Source: Thiodiazotropha sp040506775 (lineage in GTDB: Bacteria; Pseudomonadota; Gammaproteobacteria; Chromatiales; Chromatiaceae). Taken from it: 64,000 bases of DNA. The DNA lies in contig JBEVWC010000004.1 in the NCBI GenBank assembly GCA_040506775.1, positions 1 to 64,000 of the forward strand, read 5' to 3'. The notes beneath the pieces are model-generated. The model was not told the DNA's origin and did no database searches. It saw only the letters and a program-made list of their open reading frames with translations. Positions 16,740 to 25,129 of this stretch are shown here, piece after piece (position 1 is the first letter of the stretch; each line of letters opens with the position of its first letter). A program made the position numbers and the translations under genes.

Positions 16740-17045
16740 TCACTCACCGTTGTCGATGGAACACTGCCACCCCTTTGATTCCAACGACTGAATGAACTCT
16801 GCCGCTTTTCGCTCGCAATAAGTATCATCATGCTCTGCTTTCCACAAAGTACGGGGCATGACATTTTCATCCGGCTTTGTATAGTAGACCTTGCAGGGTA
16901 GCGTGGCGGATTCGTCTGGATAGAAGATGACGACGTTTCTTGTCAGTTCCGCGTAGTGACATACCCATGAACTCGCGAAGCTATTCGACGGATTTGTCAG
17001 GATAGCCAGTATAAGTAGCGATAATTTGCACGTCAGACTCTTCAT
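16740..17045 (-). CDS. small secreted hypothetical protein
   Basis: A 101-residue protein with a clear Sec signal peptide (about 1-25, MKSLTCKLSLLILAILTNPS then SFAS). The mature part contains four cysteines (WVCHY, LPCKV, TYCERK, WQCS), so two periplasmic disulfides are plausible. It ends in SIDNGE. No family is recognised. The start at 17045 is preferred to an upstream in-frame ATG because the shorter form gives a canonical signal peptide. It stands alone between the XRE gene and a long gene-free stretch. Confidence 0.65.
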   Translation of the reverse strand: MKSLTCKLSLLILAILTNPSNSFASSWVCHYAELTRNVVIFYPDESATLPCKVYYTKPDENVMPRTLWKAEHDDTYCERKAAEFIQSLESKGWQCSIDNGE

Positions 17046-17573
17046 GAAATAACTCAAATATTGCACTGACACAGACTACTAACCCAGCCACCAATTAAAT
17101 GGGCCATTGAGCGTCCCTAGTCTCGAATCATCACGAGATGATTCATCTGGATTTGGTGACACATTTACTCCACCTGGCATTACAGGCAGTTGTACATCAT
17201 CTCATCATCCACCCCAACGGTATCCACGCGATACCCTTGGCTCGCTAATGGTACCCGAATAGGTACTTTTTCTTGAATCTGAGATACCGCGAACTGAATC
17301 TCAATACATAAGTTCCAATGACCCTCTCAAAAAGCGAAAGATCGACAATTTGGCGGCACCTCCACCGGGAGTGCCATCGATCAATCCGCACATCCCGTGA
17401 TGATATCAGGCTACAACAGTCTTTCTTGAGATATTTGGGCTGGGGTTATTACTAACATGAACGGGTATACCGATGGTGCTAGGATGAGCGATCAGAGTGC
17501 TTTTGGACTATAGGATGTCTGATCTCACTGCGTATAGTTTTTGTGGACGCGATACATTAAGGAGATTTCAGGG
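17046..17573. other. gene-free stretch with one hairpin
   Basis: About 530 nt with no convincing gene on either strand. A perfect 8-bp inverted repeat GAATCATC / GATGATTC with loop ACGA lies at 17125-17144. The right end carries AAGGAG at 17560-17565, the ribosome binding site of the next gene. Confidence 0.4.
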
Positions 17574-18689
17574 ATGACTGATTCAGCTGGGGGTATTGGT
17601 GGTGCATCACAAGGATCGATCGGTAGCGGATCGAATGATGGCATGCCAGGAAATGGATTCTCTGTCGGGTCCATGACGAATAGTGGGACCTCTTTGGCAG
17701 ATAGCCCGACCACAGCAGAACGACTTGCGAACAGCTCTACCACAGAAGACCGCTTGAAATATTCCCAGACGTCACTCGACTCATCCCTCGCGACACACGC
17801 CCATGCGGATACACCCGAAAGGAGTGCCTCAACAGCACCACAAGGGGAACCATCCAACTCCATCGATACTACCGCAGACGTTGCCGGGTACGTGACGACC
17901 ATGAGCACAGCCGCCGTATCGACTGTGGCGACCAAGGTCCAACAGGATACCATTCAAGGCCCTGTGGAACATGCCATCGAGCGCTTGAAGGCAAGCGGAG
18001 ATCCTGCTCAAATCGACAAGGCTGAGGCACTGCGCGATGCAAACAAACCGGGAGGATTGAAGAGCGCCCTTCACCCGGACGCTGTTGACTATGATGTGGA
18101 TAAAACGCTGGAGACCAGAAATCGGGTACTCAGCGACAAATCGGTCATAGGCAGGAAACTCTCCAATGATCTCGGAAAGGCATCGAAAGCCCTGGATTTT
18201 GCAGAATCCGCAAGCAAAAAAGCAGGTGTGGCAGGCATGGTGGCCGGACCTGTCATCGGTTCAATATCGGAAATTGCCAAACTGGACGACAACGCAACCA
18301 CCGCGGAGCAGATCACGGCCGGAATCATTGGTGCGGTAAAGACCGTGGATAATGCCGTAGTTGGCGGCACAGCGGGAGCCACAGTCGGCCTGGCAACGTC
18401 CTTGACCGGACCAGGCGCCGTTGTGGCGGGTACCCTCGCTGGGGTGGCGGCAGAAGAGACGTATAAAATGTCCGGTGCCGATAAACAGTTTGATGATTTT
18501 ATCGATGAGTCTGTCGCGCCTGTCGTACAGGCCGGTGTTGAAATCGGAATCGAAGCATTCAACGCGACAGCAGAGATTGGCTCAAAGGTAGTCGATGATC
18601 TTCGAGCCACGGCAAGTGAATATGTCAAAGATTGGTTGGGTGACAGAAGTGGAGCATCGGTTCAGCCACAACCCATCCCCAGAGGTTGA
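17574..18689 (+). CDS. glycine-rich, effector-like protein of unknown function
   Basis: A 371-residue protein without a signal peptide. Residues 1-110 are low-complexity Ser/Thr/Gly/Asp (GGIGGASQGSIGSGSNDG). The middle is charged and helical. Residues about 200-320 hold glycine-zipper-type hydrophobic segments (AGVAGMVAGPVIGSISEIA, VVGGTAGATVGLATSL, GAVVAGTLAGVAAE) followed by the acidic helix ADKQFDDFIDESVAPVV. Such segments occur in pore-forming or secreted effector proteins. The start at 17574 is chosen for AAGGAG eight bases upstream. It is 36 nt before a small membrane protein, suggesting a toxin-immunity type pair, but this is inference only. Confidence 0.7.
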   Translation: MTDSAGGIGGASQGSIGSGSNDGMPGNGFSVGSMTNSGTSLADSPTTAERLANSSTTEDRLKYSQTSLDSSLATHAHADTPERSASTAPQGEPSNSIDTTADVAGYVTTMSTAAVSTVATKVQQDTIQGPVEHAIERLKASGDPAQIDKAEALRDANKPGGLKSALHPDAVDYDVDKTLETRNRVLSDKSVIGRKLSNDLGKASKALDFAESASKKAGVAGMVAGPVIGSISEIAKLDDNATTAEQITAGIIGAVKTVDNAVVGGTAGATVGLATSLTGPGAVVAGTLAGVAAEETYKMSGADKQFDDFIDESVAPVVQAGVEIGIEAFNATAEIGSKVVDDLRATASEYVKDWLGDRSGASVQPQPIPRG

Positions 18690-18725
18690 AGCAATCCGCT
18701 CCGACAGTGATTCGAGATACAGTGG

Positions 18726-19133
18726 ATGAGTCAGTCAATAAAAGACTACCTGGGCAGATTTTACCGACATCAGTATCTGGGTTACCTCAGGCACTATTAC
18801 AACGCTGCAGTTCATCCACACCCGATGCGGATTATCGCCATCACCCTACTGGCGACAATCTTGATCTTCTCCCTGGCCATCTACAGCACTGTTGCCATAT
18901 TTGAGCAGAGCTTTGAGGGAAATCCGACAGTCTTTTATCTCCTCACGATATTCATGTACTTGATCGGATGCGCAACCATTCCAACCATCGTGCTATGGAT
19001 TCAGGGCTATAGACACCGCGATAAGCTACGCGGATCAGAGGTGCCGGATCGGATCCCGAGAAATACGGGTCACGAACTCTGGGTTATCCTGTTCTTTGTC
19101 GTCATCACGATTCTTGTAAAACGCTTTGCCTAG
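18726..19133 (+). CDS. small three-TM membrane protein
   Basis: A 135-residue inner-membrane protein with three predicted membrane segments: about 35-58 (RIIAITLLATILIFSLAIYS), 68-90 (VFYLLTIFMYLIGCATIPTI) and 117-133 (LWVILFFVVITILVK). Basic residues flank them. No family recognised. It follows the glycine-rich effector-like gene by 36 nt in the same direction. Its size and topology fit a colicin-type immunity protein, or simply a co-expressed membrane partner. Its TAG stop forms the edge of a repeat element. Confidence 0.65.
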   Translation: MSQSIKDYLGRFYRHQYLGYLRHYYNAAVHPHPMRIIAITLLATILIFSLAIYSTVAIFEQSFEGNPTVFYLLTIFMYLIGCATIPTIVLWIQGYRHRDKLRGSEVPDRIPRNTGHELWVILFFVVITILVKRFA

Positions 19134-19272
19134 CAGGCTGTTGAAATCCGCTCAGACACGTGCGAGACAAGGCTAGCTTCGCCGAAATAGCGCGGTTTAC
19201 TGGAGTGAATGAGCATTTTGAGGCGGATTCAACGCAGAATCGTGCCGTCTGAGTAGAATTCGAACAGCCTGC
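19133..19272. repeat. MITE-like inverted repeat element
   Basis: The element is bounded by GCAGGCTGTT (19133-19142) and AACAGCCTGC (19263-19272), perfect 10-bp terminal inverted repeats. Nested inside are GTTGAAATCCGCTC and GAGGCGGATTCAAC, which also mirror each other. About 140 nt long with no coding capacity. CTGTTGAA-bounded elements like this are common between genes in gammaproteobacteria. Confidence 0.6.
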
Positions 19273-19279
19273 CAGGGTC

Positions 19280-19294
19280 TGTTAACACTAATCC
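19280..19294. repeat. shared 15-mer, copy 1
   Basis: TGTTAACACTAATCC occurs here and identically at 22293-22307, bracketing the VWA-rhombosortase pair. It may be the end of an insertion sequence or a MITE family. The stretch to about 19410 after this copy has no coding capacity. Confidence 0.5.
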
Positions 19295-19470
19295 TATTTA
19301 CCCTGCAGGGGCTGATTGTGCGCACGGTAAGGCAGAATGTGCGTGGTGCAGTCCAGCTACATGAGTGCAAGAAAACGCCGCTGGGCGCTAAATCAGACCC
19401 ATGACCCGCATTTCGGGCATCAGGGTTCCAGCGCGTGACATCCCATTGACTTATTCGCCTCCCACACCCA

Positions 19471-19495
19471 GAAAGTACTGATATACGGTACTTTC
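19471..19495. promoter_or_regulatory. operator-like palindrome upstream of the VIT/VWA gene
   Basis: GAAAGTACTG-ATATA-CGGTACTTTC is a 25-bp palindrome with 9 of 10 arm positions complementary and a 5-nt centre. Its right half (ATATACGGTACTTTC) recurs with one change upstream of the XRE regulator gene at 16646-16660. It lies 115 nt before the VIT/VWA start, a suitable place for an operator or activator site. Confidence 0.55.
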
Positions 19496-19609
19496 AGAAC
19501 TTCATTTTAGATCTTTTTGATTTTTAGTTTAATCATTCAGGACCCAGCGCTAGTGTTTCATCATCTCCTTTGCGGAGATCACAAGCACAAACTCTAAGGG
19601 AGTCCTGTC

Positions 19610-21649
19610 ATGAACAATCTCATGAAATCACTACGCTACTGGATCATCGGCGTTTCGCTGTTGACCGGCCAATACGCGTTTGCAGCCGGCCTGATGACCC
19701 CCAAGTCCGGAAACCTGCCGGAACTGGAAATCAGCCAGCACCACGTTACCGTGAACATCGAGGATGGCTACGCGGTCACCTCGGTGGAACAGGTTTTTCA
19801 CAACCCGAACGACACCGAACTCGAAGCCATCTACTCATTCCCGGTGCCGGACAAGGCCTCGGTCGGGGAGTTCACCTACTGGATCGACGGCCAACCGGTT
19901 ACCGGAGAGGTCCTGGAGAAACAACGGGCCCGGGAGGTCTACCAGCAGGAGCGGGATCAGGGACGCGAGGCCGCCCTGACTGAGCAGGATGGTTACCGCA
20001 CCTTTGACAGTCGTGTCTACCCGGTCAAACCTCAGCAGGATGTGAGAATCCGCCTGGTTTACATCCAACCTGCCCATGTGGACACAGGTATCGGCCGATA
20101 TGTCTACCCATTGCAGGAGGGGGGCGTGGACGAGGAGCGCATCGCATTCTGGAATTACCAGGACGTGGTGACGGAGGCCTTCAGTTTCGAACTCAAATTA
20201 CGCAGTTCCTACCCGGTTGATGAAATGCGCCTGCCACAGCATCCACAGGCCGTGGCAAATGCCCTGTCACCCCAGGAGTGGACAGTTTCCCTGCACAATG
20301 GTCAGGTTGCCGAGGAAACGGGTGCGGCTCAGACCCCATCCACAGTGATTCAGAAGCTCGACAAAGACATCGTGGTTTACTGGCGCCATCAGCAGGGGCT
20401 GCCCGGCAGCGTCGACATGGTGACGCACAAGGAACCCGGCAAGGATCGGGGCACCTTTATGCTCACCGTGACCCCAGGGGACGATCTGGCCGCCATTACC
20501 CAGGGACGGGACTGGGTGTTCGTACTGGACCTGTCCGGCTCCATGCAGGGCAAGTATCAGAGCCTGGTGGAGGGTGTGCGTAAAGGCCTCTCCTCACTCT
20601 CCGATGTGGACCGCTTCAAAGTGGTGCTGTTCAACGATCGCGCACAGGAAATCAGTTCCGGCTATCAGCAGGCCACACCGGAAAACACCCGGCGGATGAT
20701 CGACCGCCTCGAGCAGTCACAACCCTCGGGCAGCACCAATCTGTATGCCGGTCTCGAACTGGGTATCAGAGGCCTGGATTCCGACCGCCCCAGTGCCCTG
20801 GTACTGGTTACCGACGGGGTCGCCAATGTGGGACATACCCAGAAGAAGGATTTTCTGAAATTGCTGGAACATTACGATGTCAGACTGTTCACCTTCGTCA
20901 TGGGCAACAGCGCCAATCGTCCCCTGCTGCAGGGAATGGCCAAGATCTCCAACGGTTTCGCAATGAACGTTTCCAACAGTGACGACATCGTCGGTCAGTT
21001 GATGCTGGCCACCAGCAAACTGACCCATGAAGCGTTACACGATATCGATGTAAAGATCAGCGGCGTCAAGGTCAAGGACCTGACTCCGGAGCGGATCGGC
21101 TCGCTCTATCGCGGCCAGCAGTTGATTCTGTTCGGCCACTACTGGGGTGACGGAACCGCGGATGTACGCATCCATGGCAAGGTATCCGGACAACCGGTCG
21201 ATTACAGCACCCGCTTTGATTTTCCTGCTCAGAGCACCCGCAATCCGGAAATCGAACGCCTGTGGGCCTTTGCCAGCATCGAGGATCTGCAGAACCGTAT
21301 CGACTACCTCGGAGAAGATGCGGACAGCCGTCAGGCGATCGTGGATCTGGCCAAGGAGTACAGCCTGGTCACCGACTACACCTCGATGACGGTGATGCGT
21401 GAAGAGCAGTATCAGCACTACGGTATCGATCGGCGCAACCAGGCCCGTGTGGCCATGGAACAGGCCGCCCGGCAACAGCGCAGCAGTGCGCCGGTGGTCA
21501 ACAACCGGGTGGATGAACAGCAACCCATGTACAGCAAACCCCGCGCTTACCCCTCATCCGGGCACAGCGGAGGGGGTGCGCTCGGCCCCTGGCTGCTGCT
21601 TCTCCTGATTCCTCTGTGGAAGGCCGGGCAGTCCCGTAACAAAGCCTGA
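19610..21649 (+). CDS. VIT and VWA domain protein with GlyGly-CTERM sorting tail
   Basis: A 679-residue exported protein. It has a signal peptide (about 1-26, ending YAFAAG) and a VIT domain at about 30-150 (VTSVEQVFHNPNDTELEAIY, then SFPVPD, KQRAREVYQ). A VWA domain at about 300-470 carries an intact MIDAS motif DLSGSMQGK and later TDGVANVG. The C-terminus is a GlyGly-CTERM signal: SGHSGGGALGP, a hydrophobic run WLLLLLIPLW, then KAGQSRNKA. In known systems a rhombosortase cuts such tails, and one is encoded directly downstream. It is therefore probably surface-anchored or secreted after processing, with a metal-dependent adhesion or inter-alpha-trypsin-like role. Confidence 0.9.
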   Translation: MNNLMKSLRYWIIGVSLLTGQYAFAAGLMTPKSGNLPELEISQHHVTVNIEDGYAVTSVEQVFHNPNDTELEAIYSFPVPDKASVGEFTYWIDGQPVTGEVLEKQRAREVYQQERDQGREAALTEQDGYRTFDSRVYPVKPQQDVRIRLVYIQPAHVDTGIGRYVYPLQEGGVDEERIAFWNYQDVVTEAFSFELKLRSSYPVDEMRLPQHPQAVANALSPQEWTVSLHNGQVAEETGAAQTPSTVIQKLDKDIVVYWRHQQGLPGSVDMVTHKEPGKDRGTFMLTVTPGDDLAAITQGRDWVFVLDLSGSMQGKYQSLVEGVRKGLSSLSDVDRFKVVLFNDRAQEISSGYQQATPENTRRMIDRLEQSQPSGSTNLYAGLELGIRGLDSDRPSALVLVTDGVANVGHTQKKDFLKLLEHYDVRLFTFVMGNSANRPLLQGMAKISNGFAMNVSNSDDIVGQLMLATSKLTHEALHDIDVKISGVKVKDLTPERIGSLYRGQQLILFGHYWGDGTADVRIHGKVSGQPVDYSTRFDFPAQSTRNPEIERLWAFASIEDLQNRIDYLGEDADSRQAIVDLAKEYSLVTDYTSMTVMREEQYQHYGIDRRNQARVAMEQAARQQRSSAPVVNNRVDEQQPMYSKPRAYPSSGHSGGGALGPWLLLLLIPLWKAGQSRNKA

Positions 21650-21665
21650 TCTCACCCTGCCAGAC

Positions 21666-21693
21666 AACCGGCCAGGCTGATGCCTGGCCGGTT
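21666..21693 (+). terminator. strong hairpin between VWA and rhombosortase genes
   Basis: A perfect 12-bp inverted repeat AACCGGCCAGGC / GCCTGGCCGGTT with loop TGAT starts 16 nt after the VWA stop and ends 13 nt before the next ATG. No T-run follows. It may stabilise the upstream message and lower expression of the protease relative to its substrate. Confidence 0.6.
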
Positions 21694-21706
21694 CCGGAGT
21701 CACGCG

Positions 21707-22288
21707 ATGAAACTTCCCAAACTGACCCTCGCCACAATATTACTGACTGCCGGCCTGATGCTGGCACCCCAGGTTCACGAATTGCTGTATTTCGAACATG
21801 ACCAAGTGCTCTCCGGATCCTGGTGGCGGTTGCTCAGTGGTCACCTCATACATACCGACTGGGGCCACTGGTTCTGGAACATGGCAGCACTCGGCGTTCT
21901 GGGGGGCTACCTGGAGCAGAACTCCCGCATTTTGTGGATCAGCACGATACTCGCGGGGGTGGTGAGCGTGGATCTGCTGCTGATGTCCGGGGTCACCCAG
22001 GTCACCCGCTACTGCGGACTCTCAGGTGTGCTCAATACCCTTCTGGTGATGGCACTCTACCTATACGGCAGGCAAACCCGCTCCGGCTGGGTGATCGTCG
22101 CCGGATTGATCTGCCTTGCCAAGCTGATACTGGAGTTGCACAGCGGAACTTCGCTGCTGACCCATATCAGATGGCCTCCCTTCCCTCCTGCGCATCTGGC
22201 GGGAACTCTGGCCGGGGCAGTTATGATCCTGACTCAACTGGGATTGGATAACAAATCCGGTTTGTCGAAAAACACAGCGATTGGCTAG
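21707..22288 (+). CDS. rhombosortase (rhomboid-family GlyGly-CTERM protease)
   Basis: A 193-residue, multi-span rhomboid serine protease of the compact rhombosortase class. Motifs are GHLIHTDWGHWFWNM (45-59), the serine active site GLSG with Ser106 (CGLSGVLNT), and the catalytic His163 in PAHLAGTLAG. The usual six membrane segments can be drawn. The start at 21707 (MKLPKL) has GGAG about nine bases upstream; an in-frame ATG at 21680 falls in the hairpin. It lies directly after a gene whose product ends in a GlyGly-CTERM tail, so enzyme and substrate are encoded side by side. Confidence 0.9.
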   Translation: MKLPKLTLATILLTAGLMLAPQVHELLYFEHDQVLSGSWWRLLSGHLIHTDWGHWFWNMAALGVLGGYLEQNSRILWISTILAGVVSVDLLLMSGVTQVTRYCGLSGVLNTLLVMALYLYGRQTRSGWVIVAGLICLAKLILELHSGTSLLTHIRWPPFPPAHLAGTLAGAVMILTQLGLDNKSGLSKNTAIG

Positions 22289-22292
22289 GGCG

Positions 22293-22307
22293 TGTTAACA
22301 CTAATCC
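22293..22307. repeat. shared 15-mer, copy 2
   Basis: Identical to the TGTTAACACTAATCC at 19280-19294 and adjacent to the inverted-repeat element at 22317-22417. Confidence 0.5.
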
Positions 22308-22316
22308 AATACGCTT

Positions 22317-22417
22317 GGTTGGACCTGAAAAAGCGCCCATCAAGGCGCGAGGAGAGCAGTTTGGTTGTTCCAAATGAGTGTCGAGCAACGGGTCGTGGTG
22401 CTTTTCCAGGTCCAACC
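22317..22417. repeat. inverted-repeat (MITE-like) element
   Basis: GGTTGGACCTGAAAAAGC (22317-22334) and GCTTTTCCAGGTCCAACC (22400-22417) are an 18-bp inverted repeat with one mismatch. A second small stem (TTTGG / CCAAA) lies inside. The segment of about 100 nt has no coding capacity. Confidence 0.6.
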
Positions 22418-22468
22418 CACTTTTTGATATTTCATAAGGGGGCTGAGGTATCGGGGCTATTGGACACA

Positions 22469-23209
22469 TCAGGCATTCTCCAATGCGGAGAGGGACCGGT
22501 TGACATCGATTTTGTTGATCAAAATCTTGACCGGCCAGCACATCTTCCAGGTCATCAGAACCGCTCCTTTGAATGTCAGACCACGTTCATGGTCACGCAC
22601 AACGGGCGACACCCAGCCGATTTCCACAAGATGCGCCATTTCATCATTCAGATGTGCTTCTATGATGGAAAACTCCTCTCCCTGAGGCAGGGCTTCAGCA
22701 ACACTTTTAGTCTTGTATTTGCCAATCAACCGATCCGTGATCTGCAACAGTTCGGTGAAGTCGTTGACCTGGGGAAAGCGATACATCTGCTTGATGTCCC
22801 ATTCCGGATAAACGCTGAACAAACCATTGTTACTGACGCTCAACAAGGATCCGTCACGGTACAACTGGACAAACTCGATCTGGGTGAAGGGCGTAGTGTT
22901 TTCCGCATGAGCGGTCATCAAAAGAACACTGAGTTTGCGTGGCTCAGAGTAGTAGACCGAAAAATAGAGCGCACTATGGCTCATGTGCATTTCGGAAGAT
23001 CCGACATAGCGAAACCCGCTTTCACAAATCTCCTGATGCAGTTGTTGAAAGACCCTGCCCCGCTGTTCCAGGAAAGGTTCACTCTCCAGAAGTTTGAATC
23101 GATAGCTTTCCGGAAGTTTCTGGTTGAAGTAGACAAGTATCGGGCCCACCAGATACTGAAACACCAAAAACACAACCAGCAACACGACAATCCAGTGCAT
23201 CACATCCAT
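22469..23209 (-). CDS. membrane-anchored hypothetical protein
   Basis: A 246-residue protein with one N-terminal membrane helix (about 5-25, WIVVLLVVFLVFQYLVGPIL) and a soluble alpha/beta remainder with no recognised motif. The gene is on the minus strand between the rhombosortase block and the YiiX-type gene. The start at 23209 is chosen for AAGGAG six bases upstream rather than the ATG eight codons earlier. Function unknown. Confidence 0.7.
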   Translation of the reverse strand: MDVMHWIVVLLVVFLVFQYLVGPILVYFNQKLPESYRFKLLESEPFLEQRGRVFQQLHQEICESGFRYVGSSEMHMSHSALYFSVYYSEPRKLSVLLMTAHAENTTPFTQIEFVQLYRDGSLLSVSNNGLFSVYPEWDIKQMYRFPQVNDFTELLQITDRLIGKYKTKSVAEALPQGEEFSIIEAHLNDEMAHLVEIGWVSPVVRDHERGLTFKGAVLMTWKMCWPVKILINKIDVNRSLSALENA

Positions 23210-23367
23210 ACTGACTCCTTTATTTGTGTGCATGTCCCACTTCCCACATCAAACAACAAACAGACCCGCCCTGAGTGGTCATTTGGTATTGATTCAACGA
23301 AGTATTACACTACCCGGGCAGATCTGTACAACAGGACCCACCATCAAGGATTGAGATTCCCCGCACC

Positions 23368-24924
23368 ATGACCACCCGTCTGTCACGTTTTAACCAAAGA
23401 TTTCATTTTTACTGTCTGCGCCTCCTGGTATGCGTCGCGTTTTCCTCGGTTTTTGTAATTCCATTGCAAGCCGCCGAAGCGCTCTTCGCAACGCAAACCT
23501 GCGACACCCCGTTAGACATCCGCTACTCGGTGGACAGTCTGCAGGAAAAACTTGCCCGTCATCAGAACCTCACCGAAGAGGCATTGAGCCTGCGCGCCGA
23601 GTCCCTCACCTTTCTCGAGCATCTCAAGGAGAAACAGCGTGAGAAGGAACCGTTGCTCGGTTCGGACATGCGCCTGCTCAGCGCCGGCGCCGCACAGCTG
23701 GTGACGATTCGCAAACAGCTCTGGGAGGTGGCCACGGCGCATGAGTGCTGGCTCGATGCACCGATCCCCGAGGATCCACAGGAGGCCCAGGTTCAAGCGG
23801 TGGGCATCGCCATGTCATTAGCCGCTGCGTTGACGCTCTATGACAACTACCTCACCGCCGTGGCGCTCTACCGGGACAACGATTTTCTGCGCAACCACAT
23901 CAATGCGGGCGATTCCGGCTACGAGGTCCCTAAAGGCGAGTTGCGGCGGGTAGCCGCCTCCTATTCCTCGGCGGTCAATCGCGCCCGGGTGCGTCGCGGA
24001 TTGATCTGGTACGAACAGCATGCCGCTGACCTCGTACAATCGAAGGATGACCGGATTCGTTATGTCGCGGAACTGGTGAATCAGAGTCCCTCCTACGCCA
24101 TGGTGCGTCGCGTTCACCCCCTGAGATATACCGGCCATGTGCTTGATCTGATCGGCACGGTCTCCTCGGACACCCTGCAGGAGTTGAAGAACGAGGGCAT
24201 CAACTACTCCAGCATGCTGTTCGGCAACATGGTGGGACTGGTGGAATCCCGGCGCGGCAAGCTCGACAACCGTCCGCGATTGCTCGATCGCATCGGCGCC
24301 AACCTCAAGGCCGGGGATGTGCTGTTGGAGAAGACCCCCTTTCGCCTCACTGACTCCTTCATTCCCGGTCACTGGGGACATGCCGCGGTATGGATTGGAT
24401 CCGAATCGGAACTCAAGGCACTCGGCATCTGGGATCACCCGGTTGTGGTGGCCCATCAGCGGGAGATCAAGCGGGGACGAGGCGTGGTGGAGGCGCTGCG
24501 TTCCGGGGTGGAAATGAACACCCTGGCGCAGTTCATGAATGTGGATGACCTGGCGGTGCTGCGTCACCGCTCGCAGGATCAGGCCGAACGCCGCGAAGTG
24601 ATCCTGCAGACCCTGCGCCAGGTCGGCAAGGCCTACGATTTCAATTTCGATACCCAGAGCAGTGACCGGATCGTCTGTTCCGAGTTGGTTTATCACGCCT
24701 ACGGAGACATTTCCTGGCCCACCAAGCGGACTCTGGGCCGGGTGGTGGTCAGCCCCGACAACATTGCCCAGGAAGCCACGGGACAAGGCCCGTTTGCGGT
24801 GACCCTGCTGTTTCATGATGGCGCGGAAGTCACCGAAGCAGCCCAAACCCGTCTTAGTGAACTGATCGAACCCAAAGTGGTGATGCTGGCGCATGGGGGA
24901 GAATCGGGATACCTGAGCCCCTGA
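23368..24924 (+). CDS. YiiX/YaeF-type permuted papain-like protein
   Basis: A 518-residue exported protein. A signal peptide covers about 1-35 (LLVCVAFSSVFVIPLQAAEA). The N-terminal half is helical. The C-terminal domain (about 305-480) belongs to the YaeF/YiiX permuted NlpC/P60 group (PF05708): GDVLLEKTPFRLTDSFIPGH, then WGHAAVWIGSE with the likely catalytic His, and RIVCSELVYHAYGD with the likely nucleophile Cys. Members are predicted amidases or peptidases acting on lipids or cell wall. It is a single gene with no obvious partners. Confidence 0.8.
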   Translation: MTTRLSRFNQRFHFYCLRLLVCVAFSSVFVIPLQAAEALFATQTCDTPLDIRYSVDSLQEKLARHQNLTEEALSLRAESLTFLEHLKEKQREKEPLLGSDMRLLSAGAAQLVTIRKQLWEVATAHECWLDAPIPEDPQEAQVQAVGIAMSLAAALTLYDNYLTAVALYRDNDFLRNHINAGDSGYEVPKGELRRVAASYSSAVNRARVRRGLIWYEQHAADLVQSKDDRIRYVAELVNQSPSYAMVRRVHPLRYTGHVLDLIGTVSSDTLQELKNEGINYSSMLFGNMVGLVESRRGKLDNRPRLLDRIGANLKAGDVLLEKTPFRLTDSFIPGHWGHAAVWIGSESELKALGIWDHPVVVAHQREIKRGRGVVEALRSGVEMNTLAQFMNVDDLAVLRHRSQDQAERREVILQTLRQVGKAYDFNFDTQSSDRIVCSELVYHAYGDISWPTKRTLGRVVVSPDNIAQEATGQGPFAVTLLFHDGAEVTEAAQTRLSELIEPKVVMLAHGGESGYLSP

Positions 24925-25129
24925 GCCGATAAGCGATTCCCCCTGACCCGGGTGACGCAGGAGCGGAACCTGAAGCGTGTGTGTTTTTCGCCACCTGCCT
25001 GCCGTCAGAGTCGACGATCGGACACGCAAAGATCCATTCAGTATCGGCTGTTTTGACCTATATCATTGATAAATATGCGCCGATTGATAGTGTATTTCGT
25101 TTAGTGCGAATCGAATCCAAGAGGAAAAC

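Larger units (their letters stand above)
19134..19609. other. intergenic region before the VIT/VWA gene
   Basis: No gene. It contains the MITE-like element to 19272, an IS-end-like TGTTAACACTAATCC at 19280-19294, about 150 nt of further probable insertion-sequence remnant, the operator-like palindrome at 19471-19495, and an AT-rich stretch (19500-19545) where the promoter of the VIT/VWA gene probably lies. Confidence 0.5.

Noticed and set aside
22292..23371. Plus-strand open frame opposite the membrane-anchored hypothetical protein.
   Set aside because: The minus-strand frame has a good ribosome binding site and a membrane helix; the plus-strand frame crosses the inverted-repeat element.
23818..25029. 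Minus-strand 403-codon frame opposite the YiiX-type gene.
   Set aside because: The plus-strand product has clear catalytic motifs and a signal peptide. The antisense frame has none.
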